Of a DNA stretch of 38,248 nt, positions 32,378-38,248 are shown in pieces. A program made the position numbers and the translations under genes. The DNA is from Bacillus sp. B1-b2. Its GTDB lineage: Bacteria > Bacillota > Bacilli > Bacillales > Cytobacillaceae. The DNA lies in assembly GCF_009183415.1 (NCBI RefSeq), contig NZ_WEHU01000038.1, positions 1 to 38,248 on the forward strand, read 5' to 3'. The stretch's first letter is position 1. Every line of letters starts with the position of its first letter. The notes beneath the pieces were generated by a model that was not told where the DNA came from, searched no databases, and worked only from the letters and a program-made list of their open reading frames with translations.

Positions 32378-34079
32378 TCATCACAACCTCCGCTTCTTTC
32401 ATCTCTTGCACAAAGTCTTCTACGGAATAAGAAAGGTTATCTCTATTTAATCTTCTACTTAATTCAAGAATCTGAGGAGAGGTGAGTCCAGCTTTTTTTA
32501 ATAATAGTGGATTACTAAAAACTGATTCTCGATTACCATCATGAAGAACTTCCCCTTCATGAAGAACAATAATTCGGTTTGCCCACTCTGCAACAAGCTG
32601 CATATCGTGAGTAGCGATAATAACAGCATCTACAGATTCTTTTAATGAGTCAATGAGTCTTGCTATATGTTTTCTTGTTGCAATATCTAAATTGGCAGTT
32701 GGTTCATCTAATAGAATAATAGAGGGATTCATGGCAACTCCAATGGCTAAAGATGCTCTCCTTTGTTGTCCCCCGCTCATCAGTCGGCTATCTTTATCTT
32801 CAAGTTCTTTTAAATCAAATTGCTGCAATACCTTGTCAACGATTTGCTCATAGTCAGGAACTTTACGAGCTTTCAAGAAAAACTCTACATCCTTACGAAC
32901 ACAATCTTCAATAAACATTTCTTCTGGATTTTGATAAATATACGTTACTTTATCTGCTAATTTTTCTGGAGAGACTTTTTTTGTATTAATTCCTTCCACA
33001 ATAACATTTCCATCTTCTGGTTTCACAAGACCCGTGAATAAGCGCATTAAGGTGGATTTTCCTGCACCGTTATTCCCTACAAGGGCAATGAAATCACCTT
33101 TATGAACAGCTAAACTAACGTCTTTCACTGTTTTTCGCTTAGACCGATTTACAAGCTTATGAGAAAATGTCACTTTATCCATTTCCAATACTGTATCTCT
33201 ATTATTTTTCCCATTGCTATTGGCTGCTATATTCCTTGGCTGCTCGCTATGTAGAAAGGGTTGAAAGAATTCTTCTGCTTCTTCTAAGGTAATTGGTAGT
33301 TCTTTATGAAATGAATTTAACTTATAAGCAGCTTGTGTTACTTGTGGTGGATAAATTTGATGCTTCATTAATTCATCTACAGAGCTTAATGCTTCTTTCG
33401 TACTTTTTTTCCAAAGAACTTTCCCCTTTTCCATCAGAACTACTTTGTTGCAGTATTCAGCGATAAATTCAGTATGATGTTCAATGACTATAATGGTTTT
33501 GCCATGCTCTTGATTAAGTTTTTTTAAAATATTGTAAATGTCCTTCGCATGCTCTGGATCAAGCTGAGCTATAGGTTCATCAATAATTAAGATATCTGGA
33601 TCAAGAGAAAGTGCTCCAGCAAGTGCGAGTTGGTGCTTTTGGCCACCACTTAACTGCCAAATAAATTCATCATCATGGTTATAAAGTCCAACAAGGTCAA
33701 GTGCCTTCCTTCCTCGTTCTTTATAATCAGCATAACCAAAATTAAGTGGAGCAAAGCTTGCATCCTCTAACACACGAGGACTAACAAGCTGGTTTTCAAA
33801 ATCCTGATACACATACCCTACATGAGAAGAAAAATCCGTTACTTTATGTTCAGTAGTAACTAAACCATTTACCGTTACCTTTCCTGCAAATTCGCCTACA
33901 TAATAATGTGGAATCAAACCATTCATTAGCTTACAGAGAGTGGACTTCCCACTCCCGTTACTCCCAATAATGGCAAGAAATTCCCCTTTATGTATGTTAA
34001 GTGACACTTGATCTAGAACAGGCTCCTCCACACCAGGATATTGAAAACTTACTTGGTCTATGCTGATTTGCAAAGTCAT
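32364..34079 (-). CDS. ECF transporter fused A-A' ATPase
   Basis: A 571-residue protein with two ABC domains in one chain, as in YkoD. Domain 1: Walker A GSNGSGKST near 37-45, signature LSGGQ, Walker B ILIIDEP. Domain 2 starts about residue 300: Walker A GNNGAGKST, signature MSGGQQRRA, Walker B IILLDEPTANLD. Both sites look complete. It powers the importer with the S and T components. Its ATG overlaps the stop of the S-component gene by 4 bases (ATGA). Confidence 0.93.
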   Translation of the reverse strand: MTLQISIDQVSFQYPGVEEPVLDQVSLNIHKGEFLAIIGSNGSGKSTLCKLMNGLIPHYYVGEFAGKVTVNGLVTTEHKVTDFSSHVGYVYQDFENQLVSPRVLEDASFAPLNFGYADYKERGRKALDLVGLYNHDDEFIWQLSGGQKHQLALAGALSLDPDILIIDEPIAQLDPEHAKDIYNILKKLNQEHGKTIIVIEHHTEFIAEYCNKVVLMEKGKVLWKKSTKEALSSVDELMKHQIYPPQVTQAAYKLNSFHKELPITLEEAEEFFQPFLHSEQPRNIAANSNGKNNRDTVLEMDKVTFSHKLVNRSKRKTVKDVSLAVHKGDFIALVGNNGAGKSTLMRLFTGLVKPEDGNVIVEGINTKKVSPEKLADKVTYIYQNPEEMFIEDCVRKDVEFFLKARKVPDYEQIVDKVLQQFDLKELEDKDSRLMSGGQQRRASLAIGVAMNPSIILLDEPTANLDIATRKHIARLIDSLKESVDAVIIATHDMQLVAEWANRIIVLHEGEVLHDGNRESVFSNPLLLKKAGLTSPQILELSRRLNRDNLSYSVEDFVQEMKEAEVVMSGAY

Positions 34080-34945
34080 AGAATAATCCTTTCTTCTTCC
34101 TTTTTCTTCTTACTATTACGCATGATTAATAAGGTTACAGCTGCTATCACAAATGCTACAGCAATACTAACCCAGATAAACCATTCTCCAAACATTTCTA
34201 AGAAATCTGCTTCCCACTCCCAGTTAAAGCCCGCTTCTGATAAGTATTCAAAGAAGAATGATGCAATGGCAAGAATAACTCCAGTAATCACTAGCTTTGG
34301 AGTAATAATTTTCCTCATGGAATACTTCATTTTATTATCTCGTGGCTTCATTCCTAGCAATGGCTCAATTTTCCCATAAAGACGTGGTACTAAGTACAAG
34401 GTCGGCAATAAAGCAAAGAGTATGCCAGAGAATAATACATCGTTTAGAAAAGAGAAGCCTTCAATAGCAACGACACTTTCAGCTAATCCAGGAACTGTTT
34501 CTAATTCTTCTACCCCAATCCAAACTTTTCCGATATCAACCATGGAACTAATTGCTTGATGAATAATAACCCCTGTAATGGCTGCTATCCCAACTTGCCT
34601 TCTATTCTTTGGATCACGAACAAGGGAACCAGCAATAAACATAGCAAGTGAGAAGGAGATAAACTTTTCTAATTCACCAAATCCACCAAATTGCCCTAGC
34701 ATTATTTCACCGAAAATTACTTCTCCTAATGCAGCACCGATTGCCGCATATAATGGATGGAATAACATACATAACGTTAATGGAATAAATGCAAAATACT
34801 CTACAGAAAATTCAACAGGACCAAATTGTACGGAAGGTATTAGTTCGGTAATCATGTTTGACAACCCATACAAAGACATAGACAAAATAAACACCATCAT
34901 TTTTTGGGACTGTGTTAAAACATATCTCTCTTTTAATTGACTCAT
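34076..34945 (-). CDS. ECF transporter S component, substrate unknown
   Basis: The substrate-binding membrane subunit, 289 residues from the ATG at 34945, which has AAGGAGG 9 bases upstream; an ATG at 34981 is in frame but lies before that site. It has six hydrophobic segments in the S-component core, then an added segment, an acidic loop (WEWEADFLEMFGE), one more helix and a basic-acidic tail (RNSKKKKEEER). This is longer than the usual 180-200 residues. I do not recognise the vitamin specificity. No THI, RFN, cobalamin or preQ1 riboswitch was seen upstream. It is divergent from an RpiR-type regulator. Confidence 0.82.
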   Translation of the reverse strand: MSQLKERYVLTQSQKMMVFILSMSLYGLSNMITELIPSVQFGPVEFSVEYFAFIPLTLCMLFHPLYAAIGAALGEVIFGEIMLGQFGGFGELEKFISFSLAMFIAGSLVRDPKNRRQVGIAAITGVIIHQAISSMVDIGKVWIGVEELETVPGLAESVVAIEGFSFLNDVLFSGILFALLPTLYLVPRLYGKIEPLLGMKPRDNKMKYSMRKIITPKLVITGVILAIASFFFEYLSEAGFNWEWEADFLEMFGEWFIWVSIAVAFVIAAVTLLIMRNSKKKKEEERIIL

Positions 34946-35053
34946 TACGTATTGCCTCCTTGTATTTGATATATTTATCATAAGATAAGGAATTTAATAA
35001 AATATGGGAGATAAGTAAAAGCATTGTAAAATTATTATCGTTTTCTAACATTT

Positions 35054-35069
35054 TGTAAAAAAACTTACA
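35054..35069. promoter_or_regulatory. Candidate RpiR-type operator
   Basis: TGTAA-AAAAAC-TTACA is a 16-bp inverted repeat between the divergent S-component and RpiR genes. A further TTTTACAATG stretch lies about 25 bases away. Sites of this kind (5-bp arms, 6-base spacer) suit the RpiR family. Confidence 0.45.
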
Positions 35070-35132
35070 TACTTATTTTTTTAGAAGAAAGATGTGCTAT
35101 CCTTTTCGATAGATAGGAAAGGAGTTGGGAGA

Positions 35133-35969
35133 GTGCTTACCTTTAATTGGAACATTGAAGCCATGTCACCAAGTCAATTTAAGATAGCGGACTATATTGA
35201 AAAGAATTTACAGCAGGTATTACTTTCAACAGAACAAGAAGTGGCAGATGCTGTTAAAGTAAGTATTGCTTCTGTCTCCAGATTTTGGCGTACAGTTGGA
35301 TACAAGAATATGAAAGAATTTAAATCAAGTATGGTGTCACAGCTTCAAGCATCACCAGCTGGAAAAATGAAAAAGGGAATTAGCATGGTGGAAAATACTC
35401 AAGCATTTCCCTACCATACACTCACTTCTTCCACTCATCATCTTTATAAAACAATTGAACAATATGAAGAAGAAGTGTTTCAAAAGGCTATACAAGCTAT
35501 GGTTTCTGCAAAATCTATTTACCTCTATTGCCCAGGTCCATCTCTAGGATTAGGAGAATTAATGAAATATCGTATGTCCCGCTATGGAATAGACATCCGT
35601 ATTCTTAACAAGGCAGGTAGTGAAATACTGGAAGATGTTATTCATTTCACAAAAGAGGATGCACTTATTGTATTTGGGTTTATTCGTCTATTAAAAGAGG
35701 CACAGGTACTACTTGATTATGCAAAGCAAATTGGCTATAAAACCATCATCATTACAGATCAACTTGTGTCTGGCTTTTCTACTAAAGCCGATCTAGTCTT
35801 GTTCGCAAGTAGAGGAGATATTAGAGAATTTCATTCCATGATTGGGCCTACCTTTTTAATTGAGAATATCATTCTAGCAGTTGGTGCTAAAAATGAGAAA
35901 GAGAGTGTGCAGCGTTTGGAAAGGATCAGTGAATTAAGAGGAAGGTACGGACATCTGTTGCCGAGGTAA
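35133..35969 (+). CDS. RpiR/MurR-family transcriptional regulator with SIS domain
   Basis: A 278-residue regulator. The N-terminal HTH_6 region (about 1-75) contains STEQEVADAVKVSIASVSRF and YKNMKEFKSSM; the SIS domain (about 120-260) includes YLYCPGPSLGLGELMKYRMSRYG, abbreviated by its core PSLGLGELMKYRMSRYG, and TIIITDQLVSGFSTKADLVL-like strands, which bind a sugar phosphate in this family. I chose GTG at 35133 because GGAG lies 8 bases before it; an ATG at 35094 is in frame but upstream of that site. It is divergent from the ECF operon and probably controls it. Confidence 0.87.
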   Translation: MLTFNWNIEAMSPSQFKIADYIEKNLQQVLLSTEQEVADAVKVSIASVSRFWRTVGYKNMKEFKSSMVSQLQASPAGKMKKGISMVENTQAFPYHTLTSSTHHLYKTIEQYEEEVFQKAIQAMVSAKSIYLYCPGPSLGLGELMKYRMSRYGIDIRILNKAGSEILEDVIHFTKEDALIVFGFIRLLKEAQVLLDYAKQIGYKTIIITDQLVSGFSTKADLVLFASRGDIREFHSMIGPTFLIENIILAVGAKNEKESVQRLERISELRGRYGHLLPR

Positions 35970-36020
35970 TTAGGGGTTGTCTCTTCTTACTCCATACTTT
36001 TTTTCAAAAAAATTTATATA

Positions 36021-36059
36021 AAAAAGAAGTATAAGCACAGAGGCTTTATACTTCTTTTT
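36021..36059. terminator. Bidirectional terminator between RpiR and wall-hydrolase genes
   Basis: AAAAAGAAGTATAA pairs with TTATACTTCTTTTT around an 11-base loop. It lies 52 bases after the regulator stop and 10 bases before the end of the hydrolase gene. Confidence 0.85.
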
Positions 36060-36068
36060 GTTAATTAC

Positions 36069-36602
36069 TTAGATTGAAAAGGCATGATTTCCGATTGTTT
36101 TAACCACTTGTCGAGTTAGTATCCAATCACTTGTAGCTGTTTCAGGATTATAGAAATACAATAGATTTTCGTTTTCTTTATTGTTTTCAAGTGCTTCTTC
36201 CACTGCTTTATTTGAATCATGATCAGCAGACTGGTTGATAGAACCATTTTGCACAGGCTCAAATGCATTCTTTTGGTAGATAACCTCTTCTAAAGTATCA
36301 GGGAAACCTTGCTCTTCTACTCTATTTAACACTACATCAGCAACTGCTACTTTACCAGCGTACGGCTCTCCTTTTGCTTCTGCATGAACAAGACGGGCCA
36401 GTAAGTTTTTTTCTGCTTTTGTCATTTCTTGCTCTTCTTTGAAACTAGATATATCTTTATTTGTATCAATAGCAAATTGTCTAGTGGAAACCTTTGTTGC
36501 ACCCTCATCTTGTACAGATGCAGCTTTAACGACTGTCGGAACAGTTATATATGAATTAATAACCAAAGTTATTGTCATTGCCATTAACATAAATTTATTC
36601 AT
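36069..36602 (-). CDS. SleB/CwlJ-type cell wall hydrolase, secreted
   Basis: A 177-residue secreted protein: signal peptide about 1-27 (MNKFMLMAMT, then VKA before AS), a short polar linker, and a Hydrolase_2 domain at about 65-177. The hallmark HAEAKGEPYAGKVAVADVVL has E75 as the likely catalytic glutamate, followed by NRVEEQGFP. This domain cuts peptidoglycan, as in SleB and CwlJ during germination or in vegetative wall turnover. No peptidoglycan-binding domain is present. AGGAGG before the ATG lies beside a hairpin at 36612-36643. Confidence 0.9.
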   Translation of the reverse strand: MNKFMLMAMTITLVINSYITVPTVVKAASVQDEGATKVSTRQFAIDTNKDISSFKEEQEMTKAEKNLLARLVHAEAKGEPYAGKVAVADVVLNRVEEQGFPDTLEEVIYQKNAFEPVQNGSINQSADHDSNKAVEEALENNKENENLLYFYNPETATSDWILTRQVVKTIGNHAFSI

Positions 36603-36611
36603 CTTGTATAC

Positions 36612-36643
36612 CTCCTGTTAGAAAGTTAGTAACTCACTTAACA
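36612..36643 (-). promoter_or_regulatory. Hairpin next to the wall-hydrolase ribosome site
   Basis: On the minus strand CCTGTTA pairs with TAACAGG across an 18-base loop that itself holds GTTACTAAC. The 3' arm runs into AGGAGG of the ribosome site, so it could partly hide it. Confidence 0.3.
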
Positions 36644-36697
36644 GGCCCATATACAAGACTAACATCTTTGCAACCATTTCTCATTGTATAATATATG

Positions 36698-36815
36698 GAA
36701 GAGATGGAAATGTAGTTTTTTGGAAATCGATTAGTGATTGGGTGGGAAAAACATACCTCTTTTGGTTTTTTCCTTCTGTTTATCGGCGTTCATTTCTTTT
36801 ATGAATGCCTTTTTG
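36698..36815 (+). ncRNA. Candidate small RNA with its own terminator
   Basis: This gap of 336 bases holds a plus-strand terminator with no plus-strand gene before it. TATAAT lies at 36687-36692 (weak -35). The predicted RNA has a 9-bp hairpin (GGGAAAAAC and GTTTTTTCC, 36744-36773) and ends with the terminator at 36785-36814. It is a guess from structure only; a six-codon reading frame at the 5' end is too short to weigh. Confidence 0.3.
36785..36814 (+). terminator. Orphan plus-strand terminator
   Basis: GGCGTTCAT pairs with ATGAATGCC (one G-T pair) around a 7-base loop and is followed by TTTTTGG on the plus strand. The nearest upstream gene on this strand ends at 35969. Confidence 0.65.
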
Positions 36816-36899
36816 GTCTTTACTATCTGTTTTGGATATTCATTTCTTATCATGTTGATTAGGTAATTTTTACCTACTATTTCCCATTTAAACATAAAT

Positions 36900-36931
36900 A
36901 TCTGCCTTAACTATAACTAGTTAAAGCAGAT
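36900..36931 (-). terminator. Probable terminator after the PduL-like gene
   Basis: ATCTGCTTTAACT pairs with AGTTAAGGCAGAT (one mismatch) around a 6-base loop on the minus strand, followed by ATTTATGTTT. The T-tract is poor. Confidence 0.55.
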
Positions 36932-36938
36932 GACGATC

Positions 36939-37505
36939 CTATTTCAACAATTCACCTTTATCTCCTGTTTTCAAGCCACCAGCATTTGCTTCATCTGTAT
37001 CAATATGCATATCTAATGCATACGTATCTTTTATACGTATTAAAACTTGGTGAAAAACTAATTCACGTTCTCCTTCTACTTTAATACTTACATACTGCCC
37101 ATCTTCTACTCCGAAGGTTTGTGCATCAGTCGGAGTCATATGAATATGTCGCTCTGCTATAATGACCCCTTCCTCTACCGTAATCTCTCCATTAGGACCA
37201 ATTATGGTGATTCCTGGCGTCCCTTCTATTTTTCCAGATGGACGAATAGGAGGTTTAATCCCTAAATGAAAGGCATCTGTTTTAGATATTTCAATTTGTG
37301 TTAAACTTCTTATCGGACCTAGGATTCGAACTTTAGCAATTTCTGATTTCTCTGTTTTAATTGTTACGGTTTCTTCTGCTGCAAATTCTCCAGGTTGTGA
37401 TAGTTCTTTCTTCACCTTTAGTTCATAACCTTCACCAAATAATTGATATACATGTTCTTTTGTTAAATGAATATGTCGATTTGAGACTCCAATTGGAATT
37501 TGCAT
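36939..37505 (-). CDS. pduL: PduL-type phosphate propanoyltransferase
   Basis: A phosphotransacylase of the PduL family, which swaps CoA for phosphate on propionyl or acetyl groups. From the ATG at 37505 it has 188 residues. Zinc ligands of the two beta-barrels are visible: SNRHIHL (H11, H13), AERHIHM (H120, H122) and DMHIDTDEAN (H167). No N-terminal encapsulation peptide is seen with this start, and no microcompartment genes are adjacent, so it is probably a free cytosolic enzyme. AAAGGAG lies 9 bases before the chosen ATG; a longer frame reaches 37601 but lacks a ribosome site. Confidence 0.9.
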   Translation of the reverse strand: MQIPIGVSNRHIHLTKEHVYQLFGEGYELKVKKELSQPGEFAAEETVTIKTEKSEIAKVRILGPIRSLTQIEISKTDAFHLGIKPPIRPSGKIEGTPGITIIGPNGEITVEEGVIIAERHIHMTPTDAQTFGVEDGQYVSIKVEGERELVFHQVLIRIKDTYALDMHIDTDEANAGGLKTGDKGELLK

Positions 37506-37654
37506 GAGAAATCGCTCCTTTATCATTTTGTATGTCATTACTTTTCCCTTATTAGGAAAGGTTAATCGTGAAATATGGCAATTAATTCTAAAATGGTTCA
37601 AGGAATTTTCATTATTTTATAGAATATATAGAGAAAAACGAATGGAGAGACCAA

Positions 37655-38104
37655 ATGGAATCTATCTTAAATAGACTAAACTATTGGATACAAGTACTTC
37701 CTAAAGAATACCAAACTATGCCTGAAGAGGAAATTTCTAAGCGACCCTTTCCCAACAAATGGTCTAAAAAAGAAATACTTGGCCATCTTTGCGATTCAGC
37801 CATCCATAATTTACAAAGATTTATAACCATCCAATATGAAAAACCTACATATAAGATTACACCATACGAACAAGACGAATGGGTAGCTATTCAAGCATAT
37901 CAAAATAAGTCATTGAATGACATAATTATCCTTTTCCAAGCCTTAAATAAACAAATTGTTTCCGTTATTGAAATGATTCCTAAGGAGAAATTAACTATAC
38001 CATGTGATATTCAAAATAATCAGATTCAAACACTTGAGTGGTTGATACAAGATTATGTGGATCATATGGAACATCATATATATAATCAAATTTTTAAAAA
38101 ATGA
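37655..38104 (+). CDS. DinB-family metal-binding protein
   Basis: A 149-residue four-helix-bundle protein of the DinB/YfiT type. The three metal histidines are H44 (ILGHLCDSA), H137 and H141 (DHMEHHIYN). Such proteins bind nickel or zinc; some are bacillithiol-dependent transferases, but the reaction here cannot be told. GGAGAG precedes the ATG. A second IS element begins within 30 bases of its stop, where AAAAAAAAACGCCTAG looks like the first half of a terminator. Confidence 0.87.
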   Translation: MESILNRLNYWIQVLPKEYQTMPEEEISKRPFPNKWSKKEILGHLCDSAIHNLQRFITIQYEKPTYKITPYEQDEWVAIQAYQNKSLNDIIILFQALNKQIVSVIEMIPKEKLTIPCDIQNNQIQTLEWLIQDYVDHMEHHIYNQIFKK

Positions 38105-38129
38105 AAAAAAAACGCCTAGTTGAATAATA

Positions 38130-38156
38130 AAGTGTACCCTTTGTAAAGGACATTTT
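38130..38156 (-). repeat. Probable terminal inverted repeat of a second IS3-family element
   Basis: TAAAGTGTACCCTTTGTAAA plus GGACATT lies just outside the transposase stop and resembles IS3-family ends. The other end is outside the window, so the boundary is inferred. Confidence 0.5.
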
Positions 38157-38165
38157 ATAAAAAGC

Positions 38166-38248
38166 CTATGCTGCCATAAGAAGATGATTTCTGTATTGAA
38201 CAGGAGTCATCTTTTTTAAGTTCCATTGGTATCTATAATTATTGTAAT
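38166..38248 (-). CDS. IS3-family transposase OrfB, C-terminal fragment
   Basis: Only the last 26 codons lie in the window, on the minus strand, reading YNNYRYQWNLKKMTPVQYR and then NHLLMAA before a TAG stop. The YNNYRYQWNL and MTPVQYRNHL motifs identify the C-terminus of an IS3-family transposase. It differs from the element at 1-633 (which ends MSPVQYRIHTSQLAA), so these are two different insertion sequences. Confidence 0.88.
   Translation of the reverse strand, partial: YNNYRYQWNLKKMTPVQYRNHLLMAA

Noticed and set aside
30772-34945. Thiamine-precursor (ykoFEDC-like) identity of the ECF operon
   Set aside because: The fused ATPase matches that layout, but the S component is much longer than YkoE, no YkoF is present and no THI element was seen.
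34076-34945. Queuosine-precursor transporter (QueT) role for the S component
   Set aside because: The queuosine operon is 30 kb away, no preQ1 aptamer precedes this operon, and the protein is longer than QueT-type S components.

Overview
The window is AT-rich DNA from a Firmicute of the Bacillaceae. Strong AAGGAGG-type ribosome binding sites, TTG and GTG starts, a preQ1-I riboswitch on a queCDE-folE operon, a YhfI-like hydrolase, a DUF554 protein, a SleB/CwlJ-type wall hydrolase and a SigB-like promoter all point that way. I cannot name the species. No rRNA, tRNA, CRISPR array or phage module was seen. Truncated IS3-family transposases lie at both edges, so the window sits between two insertion sequences.

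Layout. 1-665: 3' part of an IS3/IS150-type element. 666-1145: non-coding, with hairpins and one copy of a dispersed repeat. 1146-3740: queuosine precursor operon (queC, queD, queE, folE) behind its riboswitch, on the minus strand. 3829-4722: CPBP-family membrane protease. 4838-5166: tandem array of about 20-bp units with a higher-order period near 120 bp. 5226-9110: a very large GH51 arabinofuranosidase with no signal peptide and a cre-like site over its promoter. 9217-10722: WYL-domain regulator divergent from a VOC protein. 10845-10957: second copy of the dispersed repeat. 11024-15704: small enzymes (VOC, two GNATs, amidase, MBL hydrolase) and an unrecognised protein. 15810-18173: a 787-residue protein with a polyprenyl synthetase domain at its C-terminus and, by motif spacing, a second degenerate isoprenoid-synthase fold at its N-terminus. 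18532-21191: MFS exporter divergent from an XRE-TPR regulator, with two matching palindromic operators between them.

21218-27310: an ugp-like operon (ATPase, two permeases, binding lipoprotein) followed by two glycerophosphodiester phosphodiesterases, one predicted lipoprotein and one cytosolic; together they would import and hydrolyse glycerophosphodiesters. 27542-30741: GNAT, a general-stress flavin-binding-type protein, DUF554 protein, and DoxX divergent from an ABM monooxygenase. 30772-35969: a complete group I ECF transporter (S, fused A-A', T) with a PHP-family hydrolase, divergent from an RpiR-type sugar-phosphate-sensing regulator; the substrate is unknown. 36069-38104: cell wall hydrolase, a possible small RNA, stand-alone PduL-type phosphotransacylase and a DinB-family protein. 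38166-38248: C-terminus of a second IS3-family transposase.

The most interesting items are the tandem isoprenoid-synthase protein, the ECF-PHP-RpiR locus, the paired operators at 19848-19920, and the two repeat families.
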